NCBI GenBank assembly: GCA_017881905.1
Contig: JADGQI010000121.1
Coordinates: forward strand, 1-44,875
Direction: 5' to 3'
Source of the DNA: Chloroflexota bacterium
Lineage (GTDB): Bacteria; Chloroflexota; Limnocylindria; Limnocylindrales; CSP1-4
DNA length: 44,875 nt
This document shows positions 25,109-33,781 of this stretch, piece after piece (the first letter of the stretch is position 1; every line of letters begins with the position of its first letter). Made by a program: the position numbers and the translations under genes. Under the pieces are notes generated by a model that did no database searches, was not told the DNA's origin, and worked only from the letters and a program-made list of their open reading frames with translations.

Positions 25109-27550
25109 ATGGCCACCCGACGAAGGACCGCGAGCCCGCGCAAGGCGAGCGGCGGCTCCACCGGCACGGGCCGGCGGCGGACGACCGCCTCGAGCGCGAC
25201 CCGCGGTCCGCGGATCAGCCCGGACGTCGCCCGATCGCTGGTCGGTATCGCGATCCTCGTCGTCGGGGTGATCACGTTGGTCGCGCTGATCCTGCCCGGT
25301 CAGGGTCGCCTGACCGACCTGTGGCGGAACGCCGTCGCGCCGTGGATGGGCGCGGGTCGCTGGTTCCTGCCGCCGCTGCTCATCGTGGCGGGCGTCTACG
25401 TCCAGCAGGCCAAGGGCGTGGGTGGACGGTGGGGCGTGGCGCTCCTCGGCGCGCTGGGCGCGTACATCTGCTTCCTTGGCCTCATCTCGTTGCTCAATCT
25501 GCCGAAGGTCCACGGGGGCTACATCGGCAACGGGATCGAGTCGTTCCTCGTCGGGACGGGCACCAAGCCCGGGCTCATCCCGCGCCCGGCAGCCTTCGTC
25601 CTGCTCGCCGCCGGGATGGTCGGCGGCATCCTCCTGGCCATCGACCGCTCGCTCCCGACGGTCCTCGCCCAGCTCGGGCGCGGAGCGCGTGCTGCGGCGG
25701 ATACGCTCGCCCCACCCGCGGATCCCGAGGTGGTCGCCGCTGCCGCCGCGGCGAAGGCGGCAGCGGCCCAACGCGGAGCGAGTCGTCCGGTCCCGGTCGC
25801 CGCGGCCCCGGTAACGGCGCGGGTCGCCCCGGACGAAGCCATGGACGACACGCGCTCCAGCACCCGTGCACCCAGCCCGGTCCCGATGAGCCAGACGATC
25901 TGGTCGGCCAACGACGGCCCCGGTGGAAGTGCGTCGGGGGTGCGCGGCAGCGGACCGGCCGTCCTCGATCCGGTCGGCGTGACGATCGGCGTCGGTGCCG
26001 GGACCGCGGTCGGGGTCGGCGCCCTCGGGACCGCCAGGGCGAGCGGCGCGGTCACGGCTGCCGAGCCGCTCATCGACGTCCGCGACCTGACCTGGGACCT
26101 GCCCCCGGCGTCGCTCCTCGAGATCCGCACCGCGACGACCGGTGGTGGCGACATGAACCACGAGGAGAACACGGCGGACATCGAGAAGAAGCTGCGCAGC
26201 TTCGGGATCGAGGCGAAGGTCGTGGCCGTCAACAGCGGACCGGTCGTCACCCAGTACGAGATCCGGCCTGACGCCCGGGTGAAGATCTCGCGGATCGAGG
26301 GCCTGGCCGACGACCTGGCGATGGCGCTGATGGCGCGCTCGATCCGGATCGAGGCGCCCATCCCGGGCAAGGACACGGTCGGGATCGAGATCCCCAACGT
26401 CAAGAGCGAGACGGTCGCGTTCCGGAATCTGGTCGACGAGACCCAGATGCTGGCGTCGACCAGCCGACTGACGTTCGCCCTGGGTCGGGATGTGTCGGGC
26501 AAGCCGTACGCGGTCGACCTGGCGAAGATGCCCCACCTGCTCGTGGCCGGCGCGACCGGCTCGGGCAAGAGCGTGTGCGTCAACGCCCTGATCACGAGCA
26601 TCCTGATGCACGCGCGCCCGGACGAGGTCCGGTTCATCCTGATCGACCTGAAGCGGGTGGAGCTGGCGCCGTACGACGCCCTGCCGCATCTCCTCCAACA
26701 TGTCATCGTCGAGCCCCACGAGGCCAAGGCCGCGCTCGGATGGGCGGTCCACGAGATGGAGGAGCGCTACAAGCTGCTCGCCTCGAACACCGTGCGCAAC
26801 ATCGCTGCGTACAACGAGAAGGTCGGTCCCGACGAGCACCTGCCGTACGTAGTCGTGATCATCGACGAGCTGGCCGACCTGATCATGCGTGAGGGTCGCA
26901 AGGTCGAGGACCCGATCGTCAAGATCGCCCAGAAGGCCCGCGCGGTCGGGATCCATCTCGTCCTGGCCACACAGCGACCGAGCGTCAACGTCGTCACCGG
27001 CCTGATCAAGGCCAACGTCCCCAGCCGGATCGCGTTCGCGATGGCATCCATGGTCGACAGCCGGACCGTGCTGGACGCCCCCGGGGCCGAGGACCTCATC
27101 GGTCGCGGCGACATGCTCTACCAACCCGTCGACTTGCCGCGCCCGGTCCGGATGCAGGGCGTCTTCGTCTCCGACAAGGAGGTCAGCGCCGTAGTCGACT
27201 ACTGGAAGGCGCAGGCACCGGAGCCGTTTTACGACGAAGCATTGTTCGCCTATTTCGACGGCGAGGACGGATCCGGCGGCACCCAGTTCGCCTGGCTGGC
27301 CAAGATGGCGGAGGACGACATGGTCGTGCGCGCCGCCGAGCTGGTCACCGCCAGTCAGAAGGCGAGCACGTCGATGCTCCAGACCAAGCTCAAGGTCGGG
27401 TTCTCGCGAGCGAGCCGACTGATGGATGAGCTCGAGCGCTACGGGATCATCGGTCCCCAGGACCTGCGCAATCCAGCGGCGCCGAGGATCGTCTACGGCC
27501 CCGACAACTGGCTCCGGAGTCACGACGACATCGACGATCCGGGGGACTGA
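25109..27550 (+). CDS. ftsK: DNA translocase FtsK/SpoIIIE
   Basis: Septal DNA pump that clears chromosome termini during division. The 813 residues comprise a basic N-terminus (1-40), four transmembrane segments (about 43-62, 85-98, 108-130 and 160-177), and an Ala/Pro-rich linker (about 190-320). A RecA-like motor follows, with Walker A GATGSGKS at 481-488 and Walker B VVIIDELAD around 582-590. The C-terminus is the gamma winged helix (TASQKASTSMLQTKLKVGFSRASRLMDELE) that reads polar DNA motifs. RNase J upstream and a RodZ-like gene downstream are standard neighbours. The product may start slightly later, since the basic N-terminal stretch is not conserved. Confidence 0.97.
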   Translation: MATRRRTASPRKASGGSTGTGRRRTTASSATRGPRISPDVARSLVGIAILVVGVITLVALILPGQGRLTDLWRNAVAPWMGAGRWFLPPLLIVAGVYVQQAKGVGGRWGVALLGALGAYICFLGLISLLNLPKVHGGYIGNGIESFLVGTGTKPGLIPRPAAFVLLAAGMVGGILLAIDRSLPTVLAQLGRGARAAADTLAPPADPEVVAAAAAAKAAAAQRGASRPVPVAAAPVTARVAPDEAMDDTRSSTRAPSPVPMSQTIWSANDGPGGSASGVRGSGPAVLDPVGVTIGVGAGTAVGVGALGTARASGAVTAAEPLIDVRDLTWDLPPASLLEIRTATTGGGDMNHEENTADIEKKLRSFGIEAKVVAVNSGPVVTQYEIRPDARVKISRIEGLADDLAMALMARSIRIEAPIPGKDTVGIEIPNVKSETVAFRNLVDETQMLASTSRLTFALGRDVSGKPYAVDLAKMPHLLVAGATGSGKSVCVNALITSILMHARPDEVRFILIDLKRVELAPYDALPHLLQHVIVEPHEAKAALGWAVHEMEERYKLLASNTVRNIAAYNEKVGPDEHLPYVVVIIDELADLIMREGRKVEDPIVKIAQKARAVGIHLVLATQRPSVNVVTGLIKANVPSRIAFAMASMVDSRTVLDAPGAEDLIGRGDMLYQPVDLPRPVRMQGVFVSDKEVSAVVDYWKAQAPEPFYDEALFAYFDGEDGSGGTQFAWLAKMAEDDMVVRAAELVTASQKASTSMLQTKLKVGFSRASRLMDELERYGIIGPQDLRNPAAPRIVYGPDNWLRSHDDIDDPGD

Positions 27551-27586
27551 GCGGGACCGCCGTCCGGGCGGTTCGACACGAGAGGG

Positions 27587-27592
27587 TATCCT
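27587..27592 (+). promoter_or_regulatory. Candidate -10 for the RodZ-like gene
   Basis: TATCCT, within GGTATCCTT, lies 37 bases after the ftsK stop. It would start a transcript about 55 bases before the ATG at 27654. No good -35 is visible. Confidence 0.4.
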
Positions 27593-27653
27593 TGGCCCGA
27601 CGATCCGGGCCGAGCGCCCCTCGCCATGACCAACGGGATCCACCTTCACTGAC

Positions 27654-29015
27654 ATGACGACCCGAGACGATGTCCGCCGCCGGACCGGTGGTGGACGGGG
27701 CGGCAACGGCCGCCCATCGACGCCTCCCGAGCCGCAGACGAGCCTGCCGGAGCGGTTGCTGGCTGCCCGCGAGGCCAAGGGCGTGGACCTCTATCGCGCC
27801 GAGCGGGACACCAAGATCCGTGCCCGTTACCTCGGCGCGCTCGAGCGCGGCGACTACCGCGAGCTCCCCGGAGCGGTCTACACGAAGGGGTTCCTCCGGA
27901 ACTACGCCTTGTACCTCGGCCTCGACCCTGACGAGGTCCTCGTCCAGTGGCGGCGCGAGCGTGGCGACGGTGGTGCGCAGGGCGAGCCGACCATCAACGT
28001 GCCCAAGCCGCTCAGTGCGCCGCGCAAGGGCTTCACGTTCTCGATCGGCCTGCTGGTCGCCGCAGCCCTCACGGTGGGCGTCCTGCTGTTCATCGGCTAC
28101 CTCGGCTTCCAGGTCATGCGCTTCTCGAGGCCGCCCGAGGTCGCGGTGACGGATCCCTCCGCCGCGGTCACCACCGTCGACGACACGGCCACCGCGTACA
28201 CGCTCCGCGGGACCTCCGATCCGGGCGCGACGGTCTCGATCACGGTCGCCGGCGGACAGCCGATCCTGACCACTGCATCGGCCGCGGGGACCTGGTCGGC
28301 CGACGTCGAGCTGCGGCGTGGCAAGAACACGTTCAGCGTCAGCGCCACCGACCCGCAGACGACCAAGACGGCCGAGAAGCCCGTCGACATCTTCATCACG
28401 GTCCCGTTCCCGGACGTGCTCGTCCCGACCCTCACCGTGGACCAGCCCGCCGACGGGGTCACCGTCCAGAATGGAGCGATCCCCGTCCAGGGTTCTACCT
28501 CGAACGCCAAGACCGTGACCGTGAACGCCGCCTTCACGGGCGAGACGGCGGCAGGCACGAAGCCGACCAAGACGCCGGCGCCGCCGAGCCCGCAGACCGC
28601 CACCATCGCCACCGACGGCACGTTCAACATCCCCGTCGAGCTGACCGCCGGCCACTGGACACTGACGATCACCGCGGCGAGCTCCGAGGGGAAGACGACG
28701 TCACTCACCCGGAACGTGACCGTCAGCTACAAGGGCGTGAACCTCGTCGTCAGCGTGAAGGGCGGCCCGGCCTGGATGAAGGTCTGGGTCGACGGCCAGC
28801 TCGACCCGAGGGTCGGCGCCGGCAAGCTGTTCAAGGACGGCAAGACGATGGCGTTCCGCGGGACGGACTCGGTCGAGGTCTTCACCGGGTCGTCCGGCGT
28901 GACGTATTTCACCCTCAACGGAACGGCGATCGGCAAGCTCGGGAAGTCGGGCATGCCCGAGACCTGGCTCTTCGCGCCGCCGCCGGCCGATCCGCAGCAG
29001 ACGAACCACCGCTGA
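27654..29015 (+). CDS. RodZ/YmfM-like membrane protein: HTH, one transmembrane helix, Ig-like region, DUF4115
   Basis: The 453-residue protein has a cytoplasmic helix-turn-helix of the HTH_25 type (about 30-105, LPERLLAAREAKGVDLYRAE through YTKGFLRNYALYLGLDPDEV). One transmembrane helix (about 127-150) and a large extracytoplasmic part follow. The outer part holds two Ig-like or Big-type units (about 160-260 and 265-360) and ends with a DUF4115-like domain (about 365-443, LVVSVKGGPAWMKVWVDG ... TYFTLNGTAIGKLGKSG). RodZ links MreB to the elongation machinery. This protein is longer than usual because of the Ig-like section. The order ftsK, ymfM/rodZ, cinA matches Firmicutes, where pgsA lies in between; pgsA is missing here. 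A role in cell shape is inferred. Confidence 0.85.
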   Translation: MTTRDDVRRRTGGGRGGNGRPSTPPEPQTSLPERLLAAREAKGVDLYRAERDTKIRARYLGALERGDYRELPGAVYTKGFLRNYALYLGLDPDEVLVQWRRERGDGGAQGEPTINVPKPLSAPRKGFTFSIGLLVAAALTVGVLLFIGYLGFQVMRFSRPPEVAVTDPSAAVTTVDDTATAYTLRGTSDPGATVSITVAGGQPILTTASAAGTWSADVELRRGKNTFSVSATDPQTTKTAEKPVDIFITVPFPDVLVPTLTVDQPADGVTVQNGAIPVQGSTSNAKTVTVNAAFTGETAAGTKPTKTPAPPSPQTATIATDGTFNIPVELTAGHWTLTITAASSEGKTTSLTRNVTVSYKGVNLVVSVKGGPAWMKVWVDGQLDPRVGAGKLFKDGKTMAFRGTDSVEVFTGSSGVTYFTLNGTAIGKLGKSGMPETWLFAPPPADPQQTNHR

Positions 29016-29031
29016 CCCGGGCTGCGAGCCG

Positions 29032-29673
29032 ATGGACGCCGACGATGCCACCGACCGACCCGTCCTGCCCGGTCCGGATCGGTCCCGGAGCGACCTCCGC
29101 GAGCTCGCGGTTCGCATCCAGGAGGTTTGCCTGATCAACGGCTGGACCGTCGCGACCGCCGAGTCCTGCACCGGCGGGCTCGTCGCCGACACGCTCACCG
29201 ATATCCCCGGGTCGAGCGCGTACGTCCTCGGCGGGATCGTGGCCTATTCCGACCGGATCAAGGCGACGCTGCTCGGCGTGGACCCGGATCTGCTGGCGAC
29301 CCGGGGTGCGGTCAGCGCCCACGTCGCGAAGGCGATGGCGCTGGGCGCCAGGGCCCGCTTCGGCACGACCTTCGCACTGGCCGTGACCGGGATCGCCGGA
29401 CCGGGTGGAGGCTCGGCGGCGAAGCCGGTCGGGTTGACCTTCATCGCCGTCGCGACCCCGGCGCGCGTCGATATCCGGCGCCACGTCTGGTCCGGCGACC
29501 GGATCGAGAACAAGGAGGCCAGCGCCCGGGCCGTCCTGGCCCTGCTCCTCGGGATCGCCGAGAAACAGTCCGCCCGGGTCGCCGCCGCCGCCCGTGGAGT
29601 CGGCCCCGCGGAGGCCGCCGCCGACCCGGCCGCGTCCCCCGCGAGCGCACCGACATCGGTCGCCGGTCGGTGA
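29032..29673 (+). CDS. pncC: CinA C-terminal domain protein (nicotinamide-nucleotide amidase)
   Basis: Stand-alone CinA-C/PncC domain, which deamidates NMN to nicotinate mononucleotide for NAD recycling. The diagnostic segments are TVATAESCTGGLVADTLTD, GGIVAYSDRIKATLLGV, AVTGIAGPGGGSAAKPVG and the final SGDR..N...A. At 213 residues it lacks the N-terminal molybdopterin-binding-like domain of full CinA. The last 35 or so residues are an Ala/Pro tail. It starts at ATG 29032 just after the RodZ-like gene and overlaps the MurC-like gene by GTGA. recA, the usual partner of cinA, is not next to it. Confidence 0.93.
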   Translation: MDADDATDRPVLPGPDRSRSDLRELAVRIQEVCLINGWTVATAESCTGGLVADTLTDIPGSSAYVLGGIVAYSDRIKATLLGVDPDLLATRGAVSAHVAKAMALGARARFGTTFALAVTGIAGPGGGSAAKPVGLTFIAVATPARVDIRRHVWSGDRIENKEASARAVLALLLGIAEKQSARVAAAARGVGPAEAAADPAASPASAPTSVAGR

Positions 29674-31262
29674 CGCGCAGCGTCGAGGACATCACCCGAG
29701 GCCTCGAGCCGGCGCGTGCCCCGCTCAGGATCGCGGCGGGGGAGCGGATCCACGTCATCGGCGCCGCCGGATCGGCCGCGTCGGCCGCGCTGCTCCTGGC
29801 GCATGCCGCGGGCGCGGCTGTCAGCGGCTGCGATTCCGGTGAGCCGAGCCGGTACAGCGACGCGGTCGCATCGCGCGGGATCGTCCTGGCCTGGGAGCAC
29901 GACCGCCGGCATGTCGTCGACGCCGATGGTCGGCCGCTCGTCGATCGGATCGCGGTGTCGAAGGCGCTCACGTCGGTCGATCCGGACCAGCCCGAGCTTC
30001 ATGCGGCCCATGCTGCCGGGATCTCGGCGACGAGCTGCCAGCAGCTCATCGCCGACGCCATCGCGACCCGCGGCGGTGATCTCCTGGCGGTCGCCGGGAC
30101 GCACGGCAAGTCGACGACCACCGGGTGGCTCGTCCATCTCCTCGTCCGGGCCGGGCTCGATCCATCGGCCTTCGTCGGGGCCATCCTCCCGGCCGCGCTG
30201 ACCGGGGCCGAGCCGTCGGTCGTGCGCATCGGTCACGGGTCGTCGACCGTCGTCGAAGCCGACGAGTACGCCGGCAACTTCGACCCGTACCGGCCCGTCG
30301 TCGGCGTGCTGCTCAACGCGGACTGGGACCACCCGGACGTGTTCGCCGACCGCGCCGCCGTCGTCGCCACCTTCGAGAGCTGGATCCGACGGTTCCGTGG
30401 GGCCGTCGCCGGCGATGGAGGGACGCCGCCTCCGACGCTCGTCGCGAATGCCGGGGACGTCGGCGTCCGAGAGTTGCTCCCGCGGCTGTCGGACTGGCCC
30501 GGCCGGCTGGTCGCATTCGAGGTGATCGTCGGCGATGCGGACGATGCCGTGCGACGCCGGACCGAGCTGGTGCGCGACTACCGGACGTCGCTCGGCTCGG
30601 CGTCGGGGCTCGTCGGGCGGTACGAAGCCGATGATGATGGGTCGGCTCGGATCGTCGTCGACGGGATCACCGGTCAGGCCGGAGCCGTCGCCCACCTCCG
30701 GCTCGTCGGGCGGCACAACGCCGACGATGCGCTAGGAGCGGCGGGCGGCGCGCTGGCATACGGCGTCGATCCGGACGCCGTGCTCGACGGTCTACGCTCG
30801 TTCGGAGGAGTGGGACGGCGGTTCGAGCTCAAGGGCGACGTCGGCGGGGTGATCGTCATCGACGACTACGGTCACCATCCGACCGCGATCGGGGCCACCC
30901 TGGAGGCCGTGGGGCTGCGCTACCCGGGGCGACGGCTATGGGCCGTCTATGAGCCGCTGACGTTCCACCGGACGGCGGCGATGCTGGACCGGTTCGCGGA
31001 CGTCCTTGCCCGGGCCGACCGGGTGGCGATCGCCGACATCTTCGCGGTGCGCGACCCCGACACGACGATCGTCTCGGCCGCGGACCTGGCCGCCGCGGTC
31101 GAAGCCCGCGGGACCCCGGCCATCGCACCCGGCTCGGTCGAGGAGACCGCTGATGCGCTCATTCCGCTCGTCGAGGGCGGCGATGTCGTCCTGGTGATGG
31201 GCGGCGGCCGATCGTCGGTCATCGCGGAGCGCCTGGTCCGGGCGTTGGCCGTGGCAGGGTAG
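29670..31262 (+). CDS. murC: MurC-family ligase (UDP-N-acetylmuramate--L-alanine ligase like)
   Basis: MurC adds L-alanine to UDP-MurNAc at the start of peptidoglycan stem synthesis. The N-terminal Rossmann part reads IHVIGAAGSAASAALLL ... VSGCD. The ATP loop AGTHGKSTTT is at about 142-151, followed by EADEY, NADWDHPDVF, RLVGRHNADDALGA and the MurC-specific IDDYGHHPTAI. At 530 residues it is about 60 longer than typical, mainly through a central-domain segment (about 245-345) with extra loops. Its isolation from any dcw (division and cell wall) cluster and its divergence leave Mpl-type or other MurC-like functions possible. GTG 29670 overlaps the preceding stop. A GC-rich terminator follows. 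Confidence 0.85.
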   Translation: MTRSVEDITRGLEPARAPLRIAAGERIHVIGAAGSAASAALLLAHAAGAAVSGCDSGEPSRYSDAVASRGIVLAWEHDRRHVVDADGRPLVDRIAVSKALTSVDPDQPELHAAHAAGISATSCQQLIADAIATRGGDLLAVAGTHGKSTTTGWLVHLLVRAGLDPSAFVGAILPAALTGAEPSVVRIGHGSSTVVEADEYAGNFDPYRPVVGVLLNADWDHPDVFADRAAVVATFESWIRRFRGAVAGDGGTPPPTLVANAGDVGVRELLPRLSDWPGRLVAFEVIVGDADDAVRRRTELVRDYRTSLGSASGLVGRYEADDDGSARIVVDGITGQAGAVAHLRLVGRHNADDALGAAGGALAYGVDPDAVLDGLRSFGGVGRRFELKGDVGGVIVIDDYGHHPTAIGATLEAVGLRYPGRRLWAVYEPLTFHRTAAMLDRFADVLARADRVAIADIFAVRDPDTTIVSAADLAAAVEARGTPAIAPGSVEETADALIPLVEGGDVVLVMGGGRSSVIAERLVRALAVAG

Positions 31263-31275
31263 GAGGGGTTCGATC

Positions 31276-31310
31276 CGCCCGACCGCAGGCTGCGGATCGG
31301 GCGCTTCTTC
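31276..31310 (+). terminator. Terminator after the MurC-like gene
   Basis: CGCCCGACCGCA (31276-31287) folds onto TGCGGATCGGGCG (31291-31303) with one bulged A and a short GGC loop, then CTTCTTC. It lies between convergent genes and touches the stop codon of the minus-strand MBL-Rieske gene. Confidence 0.7.
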
Positions 31311-32928
31311 AGTCGGCCGCGGCGAGCGCGACGACGGCACCACCGGCTTCGGCGGCCGCGGCTAACGCGATCAGCTCGTCCTCGGTCAACCGCCGGGCCG
31401 AGATCTCGTGGCCGTCCGAGGTGAGGCAGCGGCCCGACTCGAGCTCGTACTGCCACCCGTGCAGCGAGCAGGTCAGGACGCCGGACGCGTCGACCGACGC
31501 GAACCGGGTGAGATCCGCCTTCATGTGCGGGCACCGCCGCTGGACCTCCCAGCCGTCGATCACGAATGACCCTTCGGTCTTGGCCTTCTCCGCATAGAAG
31601 CCCTCGGCGTACTGGAGGCGCTCGAGGTCGAGGCACTTGAACCAGGTGTACAGGTAGTCGTTGTAGGGTCCCTTGCGCGCGGCGCTGAAGCGCATCGACA
31701 GGAACAACGAGTTGACCCAGTCGACCTCGTGCTCGCGTACGAGCACCTCGACCAGCCGACGGTCGATCCGGAAGATGTAGCGGCACGCCTCGACGCCGTC
31801 CCAGCCACGGACCTTCTGGTCGACGAAGTCAAGGACGATCCCCTCCGAACCGAGGTCGAGCAGGACCGCGGCCGCGATGCCGGAGCAGATCTGCTCACCG
31901 AAGCCCATCAGCGGCTCGAACCAGGCCCTGAGCTCGGCGAGCAGGTCGAGCGGCTCTGCGTCCGGCTCCGGCTCCCACCGAGCGTGCTCGGCGTCGAGCA
32001 GCGGCCGCTTACGTGCCTGGTACTCGCGCAGATACGACTCGCGCCGCTCGAAGATGCGGTGGATCTCGGAGTCGGCGACGGGGTGCCGCACGTCGAAGGC
32101 GGCCGGGCTGAGCTCGCCCCACGAACCCGGGAGCATCAGTCGACCCCCGTCGATCCCGACCTCCGCGAGGTGCTCGAGGAAGACCGTCTGGTCCGGGAAG
32201 ATGTTGGTCGGGGACCGATCGAAGTCGTTCTGGGCGAACAGGGCATCGTCGAGGAAGCACGGCGGGCCGGCGCTCGGGACGATGAACGTCGGATCGAGGA
32301 TCTCGATGTAGCGCTGGGTCCGGGCCAGCTGCACGACCCGCTTCTTGTGCGCCAGCGTCTCCTTCGCCTTGACCGGGAACTCGTAGACCATCGGGTACCA
32401 GATCGCGCCCGAGAACTGCAGGAAGAGCAGGTCCAGCGGACCGAACGCGAGCAGCTTGTCCGGGTCGGTCGGCCGCGAGTCGTTCATGTTGAGCAGGCGT
32501 GTCCGACCATCGTCGACGAGCAGGGCCGAATCCCCGAGCGGGCCGTCGGTCGGCGCGTCGAGGGCCATGACCATGATCCGCAGGCCGCCGTCGAGCTCGA
32601 ACGGTTCGCAGTCCGCGGTCTCGACGAACCGCCGGAACCCCAGGTCGTGGAGCTCGTGACGCAGGTCGTTGACGGGGTAGTCGGGCAGGATGACGGTGGC
32701 ATCCTTCGAGCAATGCTCGGTGAGCCAGGCCGGATCGAAGTGGTCGTGGTGGAGGTGGCTGACGTAGAGGTACGTCGGTGAGCCGATCGAGCGCGGGTCG
32801 ATCCCGTCGTTGGCCGGGAACGGGAACCACGAGCCGAAGTACGCCGGGCTGAACCACGGGTCGCACAGGATGCTGCCGGCGTGGGTCTCGATGTAGAGGC
32901 CGGCCTGACCGAGGAACGTCACCTTCAT
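31309..32928 (-). CDS. Metallo-beta-lactamase fold / Rieske [2Fe-2S] fusion protein
   Basis: This 539-residue protein resembles CMP-sialic acid hydroxylase-related proteins, which pair an MBL-fold di-metal domain with a Rieske cluster. The order here is MBL first and Rieske last. The N-terminus MKVTFLGQAGLYIETHAGSILCDPW leads to the metal motif HLHHDH at 58-63 in VSHLHHDHFD. A middle region of about 220 residues has no motif I can name. The C-terminal Rieske domain has C466-P-H468 and C487-x2-H490 (CSLHGWQYE), all four ligands. A redox or oxygenase role is expected, substrate unknown. The ATG at 32928 begins the conserved MKVTFLG. It has no Shine-Dalgarno but a TACCAT ends 6 bases upstream. 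Upstream in-frame codons add 32 unconserved residues. Confidence 0.85.
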   Translation of the reverse strand: MKVTFLGQAGLYIETHAGSILCDPWFSPAYFGSWFPFPANDGIDPRSIGSPTYLYVSHLHHDHFDPAWLTEHCSKDATVILPDYPVNDLRHELHDLGFRRFVETADCEPFELDGGLRIMVMALDAPTDGPLGDSALLVDDGRTRLLNMNDSRPTDPDKLLAFGPLDLLFLQFSGAIWYPMVYEFPVKAKETLAHKKRVVQLARTQRYIEILDPTFIVPSAGPPCFLDDALFAQNDFDRSPTNIFPDQTVFLEHLAEVGIDGGRLMLPGSWGELSPAAFDVRHPVADSEIHRIFERRESYLREYQARKRPLLDAEHARWEPEPDAEPLDLLAELRAWFEPLMGFGEQICSGIAAAVLLDLGSEGIVLDFVDQKVRGWDGVEACRYIFRIDRRLVEVLVREHEVDWVNSLFLSMRFSAARKGPYNDYLYTWFKCLDLERLQYAEGFYAEKAKTEGSFVIDGWEVQRRCPHMKADLTRFASVDASGVLTCSLHGWQYELESGRCLTSDGHEISARRLTEDELIALAAAAEAGGAVVALAAAD

Positions 32929-32934
32929 GGCCCG

Positions 32935-32940
32935 ATGGTA
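32935..32940 (-). promoter_or_regulatory. -10-like element of the MBL-Rieske gene (leaderless candidate)
   Basis: On the minus strand TACCAT is followed by CGGGCC and then the ATG. This leaves 6 bases between the hexamer and the start codon, so transcription would begin at the A of ATG. Confidence 0.5.
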
Positions 32941-33000
32941 TCGGAGCGGGCGGTTTCGGACCGGGTCCGGCAGCCTGGGCCGCGTCCGACCCGAGCGCGG

Positions 33001-33006
33001 TACCAT
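33001..33006 (+). promoter_or_regulatory. Candidate -10 of yajQ
   Basis: TACCAT, the same hexamer as in the divergent MBL-Rieske promoter, lies 33 bases before the yajQ ATG. A clear GGAGG ribosome-binding site lies between them, so yajQ would have a conventional short leader. Confidence 0.45.
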
Positions 33007-33039
33007 GGCGTCCCCACAGGCCACAGCGGAGGAGGGTCG

Positions 33040-33531
33040 ATGGCCGGCGACGTCTCATTCGACGTGGTGAGCGATTTCGACGAGCAGGAGCTTCGCAATG
33101 CGCTCGACCAGGTCCGCCGCGAGGCCGTCCAGCGGTACGACCTGAAGAGCGCCCACATCGATATCGAGCACGGCAAAGGTGAGCTCGTGATCACGACCGA
33201 CGACGAGTACCACGCCGGCGTCGTCAAGGATCTGATCGAGTCGAAAGCCATCCGCCGGAGCCTGTCGCTGAAGATCTTCGACTGGGGCAAGGTCGAGCCC
33301 GCTGGCGGGAACAAGGTCCGCCAGCAGGTCACCCTGAGGCGCGGCCTGCCCGAGGACGTCGCAAAGCGGCTCACCAGGCTCATCAGAGACGAGTTCCCGA
33401 AGGTCAAGTCGCAGATCCAGGGCGACGCGGTCCGGGTCTCGGGCAAGAGCAAGGACGACCTTCAGCGGGTGATCGTCCGGCTGCGCGAGCTCGACGAGAT
33501 CGTGCCGCTCCAGTTCGAGAATTACCGTTAG
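33040..33531 (+). CDS. yajQ: YajQ family nucleotide-binding protein
   Basis: YajQ proteins have two ferredoxin-like RNA-binding-type folds; some bind cyclic di-GMP and act as regulators. The ATG at 33040 follows GGAGGAGGG and gives 163 residues, exactly the usual length. Conserved blocks are SFDVVSDFDEQELRNALDQ at the start, RYDLKSAHIDIE, LSLKIFDWGKVEPAGGNKVRQ, and KVKSQIQGDAVRVSGKSKDDLQ near the end, finishing with PLQFENYR. It is divergent from the MBL-Rieske gene. Ligand and target in this organism are unknown. Confidence 0.96.
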   Translation: MAGDVSFDVVSDFDEQELRNALDQVRREAVQRYDLKSAHIDIEHGKGELVITTDDEYHAGVVKDLIESKAIRRSLSLKIFDWGKVEPAGGNKVRQQVTLRRGLPEDVAKRLTRLIRDEFPKVKSQIQGDAVRVSGKSKDDLQRVIVRLRELDEIVPLQFENYR

Positions 33532-33586
33532 CGAGCCCGGGCTCACGATCGGGGACGAGGCCCCGGAGGAGCTCTCGACCGGACCC

Positions 33587-33781
33587 GCCCCCGCCGAGCC
33601 GAGCGCTGACGCCGAGCCCACCGCCGAAGCCGAGCCCACCGCCCCCGCCGAGCCGAGCGCTGACGCCGAGCCCACCGCCGAAGCCGAGCCCACCGCCCCC
33701 GCCGAGCCCACCGCCGAGGCCGAGCCCACCGCCGAGGCCGAGCCCACCGCCGAGGCCGAGCCCACCGCCCACGCCGAGCCG
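33587..33781 (+). repeat. GC-rich minisatellite in frame with the ThDP enzyme gene
   Basis: A 54-base unit occurs twice in tandem without mismatch (33587-33640 and 33641-33694). It is followed by 18-base units GCCGAGGCCGAGCCCACC and variants up to 33781. Every unit length is a multiple of three. In the frame of the downstream gene it reads as Ala-Glu-Pro-Thr-Ala-Glu repeats with no stop codon. It is likely prone to copy-number change. Confidence 0.9.

Noticed and set aside
23444-27778. A minus-strand open frame of 1444 codons opposite rnj and ftsK
   Set aside because: Its product is low-complexity and Asp/Arg/Val-rich with no family blocks, while the plus strand encodes intact RNase J and FtsK there. 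Long antisense frames are expected at this GC content because GC-ending codons avoid stops on the other strand.
31729-32781. A 350-codon plus-strand frame opposite the MBL-Rieske gene
   Set aside because: The minus strand has complete HLHHDH and Rieske motifs in frame. The plus-strand product is a mirror of that coding pattern without recognisable domains.
33587-33781. The tandem repeat as a replication origin or iteron set
   Set aside because: No AT-rich segment, DnaA box or replication gene is near. The units are multiples of three and in frame with the next gene.
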